A stretch of DNA of 64,000 bases from assembly GCF_963665995.1 (NCBI RefSeq), contig NZ_OY762512.1, positions 372,001 to 436,000 of the forward strand, read 5' to 3'. Numbering within the stretch: the first letter of the stretch is position 1; every line of letters begins with the position of its first letter. The DNA is from Pleurocapsa sp. FMAR1 (GTDB taxonomy: Bacteria; Cyanobacteriota; Cyanobacteriia; Cyanobacteriales; Xenococcaceae). The position numbers and the translations under genes were made by a program. Positions 36,550 through 46,675 of the stretch are shown here, piece by piece. The notes below the pieces were generated by a model, which made no database searches, was not told the DNA's origin, and saw only the letters and a list, made by a program, of their open reading frames with translations.

Positions 36550-38078
36550 TTAATTTATTTCCCAAGAATCAATGATTTTTTCTGCTGTTTCTAAAAATTT
36601 AGAATACTTAGCTTTTTCGGCAGTATAAATAGCAATATAGACTTGGTTGTTCTTAATTATAAATACCTCCATTTGCCTTAACTGCAATCCTCTTTCTTTA
36701 CGAGAATAAACGATCATGCGGGCAGGAAACTCATCGATTTTAGTTTTGCGGTTTTCATCTATTTCGATGTTGTTTGCCCTATTTTGTTTTATCCGCTTAA
36801 AAACAGTCTGACCATACTGTTTTAAGGTAGTTGATTCAGAAGGTAAATATTCAACAGCAATAGATACCCTCTCCAAGAATAAATCAGCTTTAGTTTCTAG
36901 GGAGAAGCAAAAACTACTACTTCACCTGTAATTGGATCGTCTAAATCTCTTTTTGACCATGCTTGAGGATATTTAAGCTTAAATTGATAATCTTTGTTTG
37001 TATAATCAATAAAGCCTTGATAAGCATTTCTGTTCATGCCAATAAATATGATTATTAAGGCAGTAACAAAAGGAAGTGCTAATAGTAACCAAATGATCCC
37101 TTTGGGAAATTCAAAAGGGAAACTTCTTTTCTGCCTAGTTTTTCTACTTTTAGGCGATACAGCAAAAGGCATTTCTTCGCCAGAAAATTGAGGCGATTGA
37201 GGATCGAATGCAAAAGGTGGTGGGAAGACAACTACATTTTGTTGCTCAAAATCTAGTTCGGATAGAACGATCGCAGCAGACTGATAACGTAAAGATGGTT
37301 GATTACCCACCATTTTGTTAAGGATATTAGCAAGTTTGGGACTAATATCGGCACTAGAGTAACTATCAATTGTTGAAGGCTGCTGAACGTCTTCATCAGG
37401 GAGTGTTTTTGGCTGAATAAATTCAGAGACTTGTCCAGTTAGAGCATAAATAATTGTTTTTCCTAAAGCGTAAATATCAGTAGTAAAGTCGGCTTTTCCT
37501 TCTATCTGTTCGGGGGCTGCAAAATCTTGATTAACTATAGTTTGTAAAGGTTTGTTTTTGAATAAAATAGAGTTTTTGATTCCTGCAAAATTAGTCAAAA
37601 ACTTTCTACCATCTTGATGCTGAATTAAACTTGAAGGCTGAATATTTAAATGGGCTACGTTAGCTTTATGAGTAAATTCGAGAATCCCCAAAATTTCTTG
37701 TAACCATTCAATAGCTTCTGCTTCATTAATAAGTGAATCTTCCAACCTTTGCTCTAAAGTTTCGTCCTCAAACAGTTCCTGAACCAAATAAAACTGGCGA
37801 TCGCATTCAAAAAAAGCCAATAGTTGAGGGATCTGTGGATGCTGGCTAATCTTCTTGAGGATCTTACCTTGTTCGACAAACGCCTGAAGAACCTTTTGCC
37901 AAGACTGAGTACCTAAAACTTCACTTTCATACAGTGGCTGCAACCTTTCAATTTGACATTGAGGAGAGTTTACATCTGTCAGATCTTCGGCTGCATAAAG
38001 GGTACTAAAATCATCCTGACTTAGTTCTCGAATAATGCGATAGCGATCGCTTAATATTTTACCAACTATTGACTCCAT
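36550..38078 (-). pseudogene. pseudokinase with C-terminal PsbP-like domain, split by a frameshift
   Basis: ATG 38078 starts a 393-residue kinase-like protein that ends TAG at about 36897. The next 108 residues continue the same protein in another frame: ...VVVFASP stops, while ETKADLFLERVSIAVEYLPS follows if one base is restored at about 36898. The kinase part lacks the key residues: beta3 Lys is Glu (QIERLQP), HRD is HLN (143-145), DFG is NFA (163-165). A helix at about 332-350 (IIWLLLALPFVTALIIIF) precedes a PsbP/DUF1795-like outer domain (YQFKLKYPQAWSKRDLDD). It should therefore be a receptor-like pseudokinase, not an enzyme. The frameshift may be a real mutation or a sequencing error. 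Confidence 0.72.
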
Positions 38079-38146
38079 GCAAGTCCAGCTATATTTATAA
38101 TTGCAAATAAATAAAAAGTTACTACTACCGATTATAACTGGGACTT

Positions 38147-38707
38147 TTAGCTAGATAATTCCTGTTCTAACTCGTCTAAACGAGCAAGTACTTCTTGACT
38201 ATGAATACTAGGTCTAACTCCCAAAAAAGTCTCCCGTAAAATACCTTGAGGATCGATTAGATAAGTATGTCTCAAGGACATCGCTCCCAACCAAGAGCCA
38301 TAAGCTTTACTTACGCTGCCATTGGTATCTGCTAGCAAAGGAAATTTAAGCCCCTGGGCATCGCAAAATTCAGCATGAGAATCAACATCATCAACGCTCA
38401 CTCCCAAAATCTGTGCGTCTCTTGCCTCATATTCTGCTAGATCTTGTTGAAAACGTCGAGCTTCAAGGGTACAGCCAGAAGTAAAATCTTGAGGGTAAAA
38501 ATATAGTACTACCCATTTACCCTGGTAATCTTTAAGAGAAATATCACCATCTCCCGTGTTAGTAGGTAACACAAATTCGGGTGCAGGTTCATTTAGAGGC
38601 GGTTGTTTGCCTCCCATTGCCCAGGCATTAGGCAGTATCGTTGTGCAAGAAAGTGAGAAAGACAAGGCAACAGCTAGCCAAAATCGAATCGAAATCAAAC
38701 GTTTCAT
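38147..38707 (-). CDS. secreted peroxiredoxin (BCP/PrxQ type)
   Basis: The 186-residue protein is a BCP/PrxQ peroxiredoxin with an N-terminal signal peptide (MKRLISIRFWLAVALSFSLS, cleavage probably after NAWA), so it acts in the lumen or periplasm. The peroxidatic Cys79 is in DFTSGCTLEARRF. The second cysteine usually five residues later is Arg here, so the alternative could be the Cys in HAEFCDAQG or a 1-Cys mechanism. Other motifs (GVSVDDVDSHAEF and the end LRHTYLIDPQGILR) are normal. It detoxifies peroxides. Confidence 0.88.
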   Translation of the reverse strand: MKRLISIRFWLAVALSFSLSCTTILPNAWAMGGKQPPLNEPAPEFVLPTNTGDGDISLKDYQGKWVVLYFYPQDFTSGCTLEARRFQQDLAEYEARDAQILGVSVDDVDSHAEFCDAQGLKFPLLADTNGSVSKAYGSWLGAMSLRHTYLIDPQGILRETFLGVRPSIHSQEVLARLDELEQELSS

Positions 38708-38821
38708 AATCTACAAAAATATGATTTACTTAACATAAAGATTACAAGTAATGCTAAGACCATAACAAAAAATTAATATATTCAATTAATTTAAAATGGT
38801 TTTCAGGGAGAAAATATTATT

Positions 38822-38936
38822 CTCACTGACCAACGGTCACAGCAGCGCGAAAAGCCGTTGCGGGGGTTTCCCCCGTTGAGGCTATTGAGCAAGAAGGCTC
38901 CGTCCGTTTAGGGCGGAGTAATCTGTGACTTGTTAG
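38822..38936. repeat. mosaic palindromic repeat region R4
   Basis: Module 38856-38880 (CGTTGCGGGGG...CCGTTGAG) is the inverse of 56338-56362 with one mismatch. GGCGGAGTAATCTGTGAC at about 38912-38929 is shared (inverted) with 56272-56290 and, with one difference, with the hairpin at 53639. TCCGTCCGTTTAG at about 38899 is shared with R1. It sits between the peroxiredoxin and sat. Confidence 0.7.
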
Positions 38937-38987
38937 CTTCGTCATTCTGAACCAAGCATAAGTAATAAAAATTAAGATGCAGATATT

Positions 38988-40151
38988 ATGAGTAAAGACT
39001 TAATTGCACCTCACGGTGGTGAATTAATAGATCGTTTGGCTACCCCAGCCGAAAAAGAAGACTTTCTAGCCAAAGCCGACTCTTTACCCAGAGTTCAGTT
39101 AGACGAAAGAGCTACCTCCGATCTAGTTATGATCGCCATTGGTGGATTTAGCCCCCTCAGTGGCTTTATGGGTCAAGAAGACTATGTTAGCGTAGTGAAA
39201 AAAATGCGTTTAGCTAATGGTTTACCCTGGTCTGTACCTGTGACCCTCTCGGTAACTAAAGAGGTTGCCGATCCTTTAGCAGTAGATAGTCTAATTCGCT
39301 TAGATAATCCTGACGGCAAATTTATTGGGGTTTTGCAGCTAAGGAAAAAGTATAGCTACGACAAGAAGCATGAGGCAACAAACGTTTACGGCACGGAAGA
39401 AGACAAACATCCTGGAGTCAAAGTAATTTATGACCAGGGAGAAATCAATTTAGCTGGCAAAATATGGTTGCTAGAGAGAGAAGATCACCCCCAGTTTTCT
39501 AAGTATCAAATCGATCCTGCTGCTTCTAGAGCCATGTTTCAAGAAAGAAACTGGGAAACGGTAGTTGGTTTTCAAACCCGTAACCCTATTCACCGCGCTC
39601 ATGAATACATTATTAAATGTGCTTTGGAAATTGTTGATGGTTTGTTTCTTCATCCTTTAGTCGGAGCAACAAAGAGTGATGACATTCCCGCTGATGTAAG
39701 AATGCGCTGCTACGAAATTATGATGGAAAACTATTTTCCTCAAGAACGAGTAATTCTAGCCATTAATCCTTCTGCCATGCGCTATGCAGGACCAAGAGAA
39801 GCCATTTTCCACGCTTTAATTCGTAAAAACTATGGCTGTACTCATTTTATTGTGGGTCGCGATCATGCTGGAGTAGGTGACTATTATGGAACTTACGATG
39901 CTCAAGAAATTTTTGGAGAATTTGCACCAGAAGAACTAGGTATTACACCTCTCAAGTTTGAACACGCTTTTTACTGTACGCGGACAGAACAGATGGCAAC
40001 AGCTAAAACTAGCCCTGCAACTAAGGATGAGCGAATTCATTTGTCAGGGACAAAAGTAAGAGCTATGCTGAGAGAAGGCAAAACACCTCCTCCCCAATTC
40101 TCTCGTCCAAAAGTTGCCGAAGAACTAGCAAGAGCAATGAAAGCTTCATAG
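38988..40151 (+). CDS. sat: sulfate adenylyltransferase (ATP sulfurylase)
   Basis: The 387-residue enzyme makes adenosine 5'-phosphosulfate from ATP and sulfate, the first step of sulfate assimilation. It has [16 protein letters not shown] (the HxxH nucleotide-binding motif) and [13 protein letters not shown], followed by the FY/F(Y)CTRTEQMA region. It is the monofunctional, kinase-free form. The mosaic repeat R4 lies upstream. Confidence 0.96.
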   Translation: MSKDLIAPHGGELIDRLATPAEKEDFLAKADSLPRVQLDERATSDLVMIAIGGFSPLSGFMGQEDYVSVVKKMRLANGLPWSVPVTLSVTKEVADPLAVDSLIRLDNPDGKFIGVLQLRKKYSYDKKHEATNVYGTEEDKHPGVKVIYDQGEINLAGKIWLLEREDHPQFSKYQIDPAASRAMFQERNWETVVGFQTRNPIHRAHEYIIKCALEIVDGLFLHPLVGATKSDDIPADVRMRCYEIMMENYFPQERVILAINPSAMRYAGPREAIFHALIRKNYGCTHFIVGRDHAGVGDYYGTYDAQEIFGEFAPEELGITPLKFEHAFYCTRTEQMATAKTSPATKDERIHLSGTKVRAMLREGKTPPPQFSRPKVAEELARAMKAS

Positions 40152-40322
40152 CCTCCTCAAGCAAGATTCAGATAATTATGAATTACCGAGGCAAAACACT
40201 ATAATTGGTTACAGGTTGAGAATACTTAAGGTAGTCTTAATCTGTAACCTTTTTGATTTTAAATAACATTTAACAGCTATTACTGATAGGCTGATAGCTG
40301 ATATTAAAAGCTAGTAGCTGAT

Positions 40323-42602
40323 ATGGGACTCGATCGCCGAACTTTTCTACAGCAGGCTGGATTGGCTTTGTTTACTTGGGGAGCAACCGAAGCAGGAATC
40401 TCATCTTTAGACAAAGATAGTCAATTAGCAGCCTTAGTTAAAAATTATCATCAAACTTTAGCAGAATCTACTAGTCGCAAGCTGGCTTTGCTTGTGGGCA
40501 TTAATCGCTATCCCGACCATGAACATCTTGATGGTTGTTTGACGGATGTTGAACTACAACGTGAACTATTAATTCATCGTTTCGGATTTAATCCCCAAGA
40601 TATTGTTACTTTATGCGATCGCCAAGCCACCAGAGAAAATATTGAAACTGCTTTTATCGAACACTTAGCTCAACAGGCTCAAGCTGATGATGTAGTAGTG
40701 TTTCATTTTAGTGGCTACGGTGGTCAAATTAAGATGCCTTTGTCTACAGTGGCAACAGCAAACGATACAAATAATCCCGATCCCTTTAAACTAGTTAATA
40801 GTTTTGTACCTGTCGATGGAGTGCTACCTTCTCAAAAAACTTCTATTGCCAATAGCATTCTGCAAGATACTCTACTGGTATTGGCACAGTCTTTATCTAC
40901 CTCCAAATGCACTTTTGTTTTAGATACTAGCTTTAACACTACTCCTGGGAGCAAACATGGTAGCCTCAAGGTGCGATCAGTGTCAGAAGTTGCCGAGAGT
41001 TCTAGTCCCCAAGAGCTGATCTTTTTAGAACAGTTACGCAGTGATTTTGCGGCTAAAGGACTTAAGCCTACTAAAAGATTATTATCTTTGCCTGGAGTTG
41101 TTCTTTCTGCAAGCAGCAATAATCAAGTGGCAGCAGAAAGACATTGGAATGGCTTTAGTGCAGGACTATTTACCCATGCTTTAACTCAACATCTTTGGCA
41201 TTTAACTCCCAGTAATAAGGTGCAAATAGCTCTGGCTAGAACAGCAGCCACCGTCGAGCAGACAATGGGTAGGCAACAACAACCCTCGCTCAATAGTCCT
41301 GAGAAATCGGCGATCGCTTATTATTTAGCCACTAGCGATGCTCCTAATGCCACGGGAGTTGTTAGCAAGGTCAGCAATAACATCATTGAAGTTAAACTTT
41401 TGGGTTTACCGGCAACAATTCTTGACTGTTATGGAGTCTATTCCTGCCTGCGTTTGCTATCTGCCGATGGTCTAGACGCGACCCAACTCCAAATTCAATC
41501 AAAAGCAGGTTTGGTTAGCAAAACCAAGCTTATTCAGCCAGGAGCAGTTGATTCACCGCTTCCGGGGCAGTTAGTCCGCGAAAGTATTCGGATGCTAGAG
41601 CGTAACTTAGGGATAAACTTAGCCCTAGATGCCGATATGCCGAGAATTGAACGAGTAGATGCCACTAGTGCTATTGCTAATATTTCGGGGGTCAACTCGG
41701 CGACCGCTTCGGGAGAGCAAAACGCTGATTGTCTTTTGGGTAAGATCGAGCGAATTTCAGCCAAAGAAACTGGCAATTCAAACACTGAAAATCAAACTTC
41801 TAGCTACGGTTTATATACTGCTGGAGGAGAATTAATTAGCAAAACTACAGGTGTAGATGAAGAAGCAGTTAAAATTGCTATCGATCGCCTCAAGCCACAG
41901 TTTAATAATTTGCTAGCAGCTAAATGGCTCAAGCTGACTGACAATGAATTTTCTTCAGGCTTAAAAGCAGGTGCTAGCTTATCAACAGTCACAACCGAGC
42001 AGCCTATCAATCTACACAGAACGACTTTGATCGCTGAGGATGAACAATTACCAGCCGAGAAGAAGCAAATTTTTCCTGGCGATCGCTATAGTACCGTGCC
42101 GATTTTAATTAAAGGTTCAGATGTTCAACTTTCTTTGAGCAATACTAGCGATCGACCGCTCTATCTGCTTATTTTGGGAATTAATTCTGACAGTAGTATT
42201 TTTGCCCTATATACTCCTACTAAATCGACACCAGCCGAAGCCCAGACGCAATTAAAAAATCTAGAGATTGCATCTGGGGATGAACTGACAGTACCATCAG
42301 TAGAGGATTCTTGGAAATGGAAAGTTTCGGATTCAGTTGGTATAAATACTCTATATGCTGTTTTTTCTGTCCAACCATTTGCCAAGACCTTGACGGCTTT
42401 GGCAAACCAGCCAACCTTTAAACTAGACCAAGAACAGATATTAAACGTGACTAACCCAGTAGCTGTAGTCAATTCTTTAATGGAAGATTTGCACGCTGCC
42501 AGTTCAGTGTCACCAGAGCTTTTACCAAATGGTGATGTCTATGCCTTGGATGTTAATCACTGGGCAACCCTTAGCTTTATCTATGAAGTTGCTAACTCAT
42601 AA
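40323..42602 (+). CDS. orthocaspase-like protein with both catalytic residues replaced
   Basis: The 759-residue protein begins with a twin-arginine-like leader (DRRTFLQQAGLALFTWG), followed by a caspase p20 domain at about 50-330 (LALLVGINRYPD). The catalytic His position is Tyr132 (HFSGYGGQ, where active members have GHG). The Cys position is Ser203 (LDTSFNTT, where active members have D-x-C-x-S). This Tyr-Ser form is a known pseudo-variant among cyanobacterial orthocaspases. A long C-terminal part (330-759) has beta-rich segments (DVQLSLSNTSDRPLYLLILG) and ends YALDVNHWATLSFIYEVANS. It is probably exported and acts by binding. The next gene begins at once downstream. Confidence 0.82.
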   Translation: MGLDRRTFLQQAGLALFTWGATEAGISSLDKDSQLAALVKNYHQTLAESTSRKLALLVGINRYPDHEHLDGCLTDVELQRELLIHRFGFNPQDIVTLCDRQATRENIETAFIEHLAQQAQADDVVVFHFSGYGGQIKMPLSTVATANDTNNPDPFKLVNSFVPVDGVLPSQKTSIANSILQDTLLVLAQSLSTSKCTFVLDTSFNTTPGSKHGSLKVRSVSEVAESSSPQELIFLEQLRSDFAAKGLKPTKRLLSLPGVVLSASSNNQVAAERHWNGFSAGLFTHALTQHLWHLTPSNKVQIALARTAATVEQTMGRQQQPSLNSPEKSAIAYYLATSDAPNATGVVSKVSNNIIEVKLLGLPATILDCYGVYSCLRLLSADGLDATQLQIQSKAGLVSKTKLIQPGAVDSPLPGQLVRESIRMLERNLGINLALDADMPRIERVDATSAIANISGVNSATASGEQNADCLLGKIERISAKETGNSNTENQTSSYGLYTAGGELISKTTGVDEEAVKIAIDRLKPQFNNLLAAKWLKLTDNEFSSGLKAGASLSTVTTEQPINLHRTTLIAEDEQLPAEKKQIFPGDRYSTVPILIKGSDVQLSLSNTSDRPLYLLILGINSDSSIFALYTPTKSTPAEAQTQLKNLEIASGDELTVPSVEDSWKWKVSDSVGINTLYAVFSVQPFAKTLTALANQPTFKLDQEQILNVTNPVAVVNSLMEDLHAASSVSPELLPNGDVYALDVNHWATLSFIYEVANS

Positions 42603-42632
42603 GGGATGAAGGATGAAGGATGGAAATTTTAT

Positions 42633-43898
42633 ATGCAATCAACTGATATTGTCATTTTGTCTAATGGCCCAGGAGAAGTCGTAACTTGGGTACGTCCTGT
42701 GGTTAAATGTCTGCGTCAGGCTTTTGGAAGTGAACAGAATCAGTTAAGAATTTCGGTTTTGTTGTCTCCTTGTCCCCACAGTACGGGCAAAGAGGCAGCG
42801 ATCGCCTTAAGCTATCGGCAAGTAGATCGAGTACTGCCAGCTTCAGAGTTTTTTGCTTTTTTGCTTTGGGGTAAAACTCCAGATAATTGGCAATGGCACA
42901 AGCAAGGAATGGTAGTTTTCTTAGGCGGCGATCAGTTTTATACCGTTGCTATTAGCAAACGATTAAGGTACTCCAGCTTAATTTATGCCGAATGGGATGC
43001 TCGTTGGTATCGCTTCGTTAATTATTTTGCAGCCATGAACCAAAAGGTAATCGAGGCAGTACCCAAGTCTTATCAACACAAGTTTACTTTGGTAGGCGAC
43101 TTGATGGCGGATACCGCCTTGGAAGTAAAAAATCAGTCTGGTAAATTAGACCCAGGCATTGCCAAAATTGGTTTGCTTGTAGGTTCAAAACCCGCCAAAC
43201 TCGCTCAAGGAGTTCCTTTATGTTTGGCGATCGCTCAAAAGATTCAGCAACAAAAGCCCCAAGCTGAATTTATCATCCCTGTTGCACCCACTCTAGATTT
43301 AAGTGATTTGGGCAACTATGCTAATTTACAACATAACCCTTTGATCTCATCTTTGGGCAACGTAGAAGGCAAATTAATTACATCGGCAGATGAAGATATT
43401 ACCTATTTAGTTACTTCAGGAGGAACAAAGATTGAACTAATTACCCAGTTTCCTGCCTATGAAACATTAGTCTCTTGTCAGCTTTGCCTGACAACTGTGG
43501 GCGCAAATACAGCCGAATTGGCTTCTCTGGGAATCCCGATGATTGTTTTATTACCAACTCAGCAGCTAGATGCTATGCGCTCTTGGGATGGAATACCAGG
43601 AATTATGGCTAATCTACCAGGAGTAGGAACATTTTTCGCCAAACTAATTAATTGGCTAGTACTTAAGCAAGGACGTTTGTTTGCTTGGCCCAATATTTGG
43701 GCTGGGCGAGAAATAGTTCCTGAACTAATCGGCAGGCTAAAACCTGAAACTGTTGCTGAGTTAGTGTTAGATTATCTCGCCCATCCTAATAAACTTGAGA
43801 ATATGCAGGTCAATTTAGTAGCGGTCAGAGGAAAGAGTGGTGCAGCGCAACAGATCGCAGATATAATAAAGCAAGAAATAACTACTAAAATTAACTAA
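42633..43898 (+). CDS. LpxB-like lipid-A disaccharide synthase-related protein
   Basis: The 421-residue protein starts MQSTDIVILSNGPGEVVTWV, the conserved opening of cyanobacterial LpxB-related proteins, and carries FTLVGDLMADTAL and LTTVGANTAELASLGIPMIV. True LpxB joins two sugar phosphates in lipid A; here the activity is unproven. ATG 42633 is chosen over 42606 because the extra residues (MKDEGWKFY) come from a spacer repeat (ATGAAGGATGAAGGATGG) that also occurs upstream of the ATP synthase genes. It follows the pseudo-orthocaspase with 30 bases between, so one transcript is likely. Confidence 0.75.
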   Translation: MQSTDIVILSNGPGEVVTWVRPVVKCLRQAFGSEQNQLRISVLLSPCPHSTGKEAAIALSYRQVDRVLPASEFFAFLLWGKTPDNWQWHKQGMVVFLGGDQFYTVAISKRLRYSSLIYAEWDARWYRFVNYFAAMNQKVIEAVPKSYQHKFTLVGDLMADTALEVKNQSGKLDPGIAKIGLLVGSKPAKLAQGVPLCLAIAQKIQQQKPQAEFIIPVAPTLDLSDLGNYANLQHNPLISSLGNVEGKLITSADEDITYLVTSGGTKIELITQFPAYETLVSCQLCLTTVGANTAELASLGIPMIVLLPTQQLDAMRSWDGIPGIMANLPGVGTFFAKLINWLVLKQGRLFAWPNIWAGREIVPELIGRLKPETVAELVLDYLAHPNKLENMQVNLVAVRGKSGAAQQIADIIKQEITTKIN

Positions 43899-44570
43899 TT
43901 AGCCTAAGCTCCCTATTCGGCAATGTTACCGAGTAGAACAGCTAATTTCCTTGCCAAAGATTACCCTTCAAGGTTATATTCAGGTTAAAATTTGGTAGAG
44001 TAACGTCTCAGCAACTTCGTAGTCGCTTAGTAATTCTAGTCTAAAGAATGTAAGGTGAAATCATTGGCGCTCAACAGTTAGGGAAAATCTCAAGCTTGCG
44101 CTTATGCAACTAGCAGTATCTTTTAGCGATGGCAGAGCCTAACGCTAATTTAAGGTTAATAGAACTTCCCTAGTTGCCAATAAATTACATCAATTGACTA
44201 TTGCTTTACTAATCTTAATAAAGTTTTAGTCATAACTATTTATTACTACTTTCGACCAGCGGATCTCCCTATAGTCTTCTTCTAAAAATAGAAGTAAATA
44301 AAGTAGAAAGTTAATTCTACGAGAGACAAAAAATTAACCCCCAAGCACCAGCTAAATAATTAAGACTGCTCAAACAGATATTATTTTTTAATATCTAAAC
44401 GCTATAGATACATATGTGAAATTCACTGATTTATTTTTATTGCCTACTTTCTTAAATTGGAAAACACTGAACATTAATAAGATAATATCAATCATTTTTT
44501 ACTCAGTGAATTACATAATTTTACGACAGGCTAATTGATAATCAGCCATTAAAATTTTTGAGGAAAATTA
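43899..44570 (+). other. long leader/spacer upstream of rne
   Basis: The 672 bases have no supported gene. Cyanobacterial rne genes have long, structured leaders that take part in autoregulation by RNase E, so part of this is likely 5' UTR. I did not find a discrete conserved element. Confidence 0.4.
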
Positions 44571-46658
44571 ATGTCAAAACAGATAATTATTGCAGAACAA
44601 CATCACATAGCTGCTGTTTTCTGGGAAGAACAAATACAAGAGTTAATTGTTGCCACAGGTTATCAGCAAGTAAGTGATATTTACCTAGGTACGGTAGAAA
44701 ATATTATTCCTGGTATCGATGCTGCGTTTGTTAACATTGGTAATAGCGAACGTAACGGTTTTATTCACGTCACAGATTTAGGACCATTACGCCTTAAAAG
44801 AAGCGCAGCAGCCATTACTGAACTGCTAGCTCCTCAGCAAAAAGCTTTAGTTCAGGTTATGAAAGAACCTACAGGCAATAAAGGACCAAGGCTAACTGGA
44901 AATATCACCTTACCAGGACGTTACTTGGTCTTGATGCCCTATGGTAAGGGAGTTAAACTATCTCGTCGTATCGCCGATGAAAATGAGCGTAGTCGTCTTC
45001 GCGCCTTGGCAATTTTGATTAAACCACCAGGAATGGGCATCTTAATCAGAACTGAGGCAGATGGTAAAGCCGAAGAGGCCATCATGGAAGATTTAGAATT
45101 TTTGCAAAAGCAGTGGGAATCGATTCAGTATCAGGCAAACTACGCCAAGCCTCCAGTTTTACTTAATCGGGATGATGACTTTATTCAGCGTGTTTTACGG
45201 GATACATACTCGGCTGAAGTTAATACTATTGTGGTTGACTCTTCTGCTGGAGTAAAAAGAGTCAAGCAACAGTTAATGAATTGGAGTAGTGGACGCTCAC
45301 CCCAGGGTGTCTTTATTGATTATCACCGCGAACAGCAGCCGATTTTAGACTATTATCGCGTTAATGCTGCAATCAAAGAAGCTCTTAGACCGAGAGTCGA
45401 ACTGCCTTCTGGAGGTTATGTCATTATTGAACCAACAGAAGCCTTGACGGTGATTGATGTGAATTCAGGGTCGTTTACTCGCTCGGCAACTGCCAGAGAA
45501 ACAGTGCTATGGACAAATACTGAAGCTGCTACCGAAATTGCTCGTCAGTTGCGTTTACGGAATATTGGCGGGGTGATTGTAGTTGACTTTATTGATATGG
45601 ATTCCCATCGAGATAAGATCAAGCTGTTAGAACAGTTTAATAAAAGCCTCAAAGGAGATAAAGCACGCCCGCAAATTGCTCAACTTTCTGAACTAGGTTT
45701 AGTAGAGCTTACTCGTAAACGCCAAGGCAAAAATATATACGAATTGTTTGGTCAAACTTGTCATACTTGCGGTGGTTTAGGGCAGATAGCCCATCTTCCA
45801 GGAAAATCAGAGGCAGAACCTTTAGAGACTTCGCCGATAATTCCTCCTGCTGCGATTCGTGAACCAGTTAATAGTATTCGTCCTGTAATTCCTTCTCCCG
45901 TAGAACGACCAGAAAAACCAGAGTTGGTTAACAACTCGACCCCAGATCTAGGATACGATCGCAACAGTCGTCAACCAGACTTAATTAGTCATCCTAACTA
46001 TCAAGAACAGGCAGGAAGTAGCAACGGTAATCGTCGTCGTCGTCGTAGTCGTCGTAACGATCTGCTGATCAAAGAAGAGTTAATTGAACAAGAAAATTTA
46101 GAGCAAAACAACAGAGTTATTGATTTAGATAGTGAGAATAATACTGAAGAGCGTAAATCTCGTTCTCAATCCCGTTCCCCTCGTAGAGATGAAGCTAATT
46201 TAGAAAAAGTGACTATAGAAATGGATGACATGGAACAGGAGATCTATGCCTTGATGGGTATATCTCCCCTAGTTTATGCTGACCAAGAAGCTCAAGATCC
46301 TAAATCTGTTTTAGTTTACGTCAAAAAACCTGGAGAAGAGTTAGCTGAAGAAGAAACAAAAACGCTTGTTCCTGAACAGTCAGAAGTTGAAAGAAAGCCC
46401 AAAACTAGAGTTCAGAAGACCCAAAGCCAGGACAAAACTGAATTTGTCCCTGAACCAGAAGCTGAAGTTGAATTAGAGCCTGAAACTGAACCAGAAGCTG
46501 AAGTTGAATTAGAGCCTGAAGTTGAATTAGAGCCTGAAGCTGAACCAGAAGCTGAAGTTGAACCAGAACTAGAATCTGTAGCCGATGAAGAAGCTTCGAC
46601 TACTGGTCGTCGTCGTCGCCGTCGTCGTTCTTCAGCCGTTAAAGAAGTTGAGGTTTAA
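44571..46658 (+). CDS. rne: ribonuclease E/G
   Basis: The 695-residue enzyme is the main endoribonuclease of mRNA turnover. It begins MSKQIIIAEQHHIAAVFWEE. The S1 domain is at about 35-120 (VENIIPGIDAAFVNIG). The catalytic core has the metal-binding VIDVNSGSFT and VVDFIDMDSHRDK. The zinc-link CHTCGGLGQ ends the core at about 405. The rest is disordered: an Arg patch (RRRRRSRRND), an acidic repeat (EPEAEVELEPE units) and the final GRRRRRRRSSAVKEVEV, the tail that binds PNPase in cyanobacteria. There is no membrane anchor. The rnhB gene follows. Confidence 0.94.
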   Translation: MSKQIIIAEQHHIAAVFWEEQIQELIVATGYQQVSDIYLGTVENIIPGIDAAFVNIGNSERNGFIHVTDLGPLRLKRSAAAITELLAPQQKALVQVMKEPTGNKGPRLTGNITLPGRYLVLMPYGKGVKLSRRIADENERSRLRALAILIKPPGMGILIRTEADGKAEEAIMEDLEFLQKQWESIQYQANYAKPPVLLNRDDDFIQRVLRDTYSAEVNTIVVDSSAGVKRVKQQLMNWSSGRSPQGVFIDYHREQQPILDYYRVNAAIKEALRPRVELPSGGYVIIEPTEALTVIDVNSGSFTRSATARETVLWTNTEAATEIARQLRLRNIGGVIVVDFIDMDSHRDKIKLLEQFNKSLKGDKARPQIAQLSELGLVELTRKRQGKNIYELFGQTCHTCGGLGQIAHLPGKSEAEPLETSPIIPPAAIREPVNSIRPVIPSPVERPEKPELVNNSTPDLGYDRNSRQPDLISHPNYQEQAGSSNGNRRRRRSRRNDLLIKEELIEQENLEQNNRVIDLDSENNTEERKSRSQSRSPRRDEANLEKVTIEMDDMEQEIYALMGISPLVYADQEAQDPKSVLVYVKKPGEELAEEETKTLVPEQSEVERKPKTRVQKTQSQDKTEFVPEPEAEVELEPETEPEAEVELEPEVELEPEAEPEAEVEPELESVADEEASTTGRRRRRRRSSAVKEVEV
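46442..46575 (+). repeat. in-frame tandem repeat in the rne tail
   Basis: Units related to GAACCAGAAGCTGAAGTTGA recur, giving alternating EPEAEVELEPE and EPETEPEAEVE peptides. Only DNA of this stretch is repeated; it codes for an acidic linker before the arginine tail. Copy number may vary. Confidence 0.7.
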
Positions 46659-46675
46659 TTGATTATCAATGAACA

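Noticed and set aside
36550-36876. Separate 108-residue gene after the pseudokinase
   Set aside because: Its sequence directly completes the PsbP-like domain of the upstream frame, so it is the displaced 3' part of the same gene.
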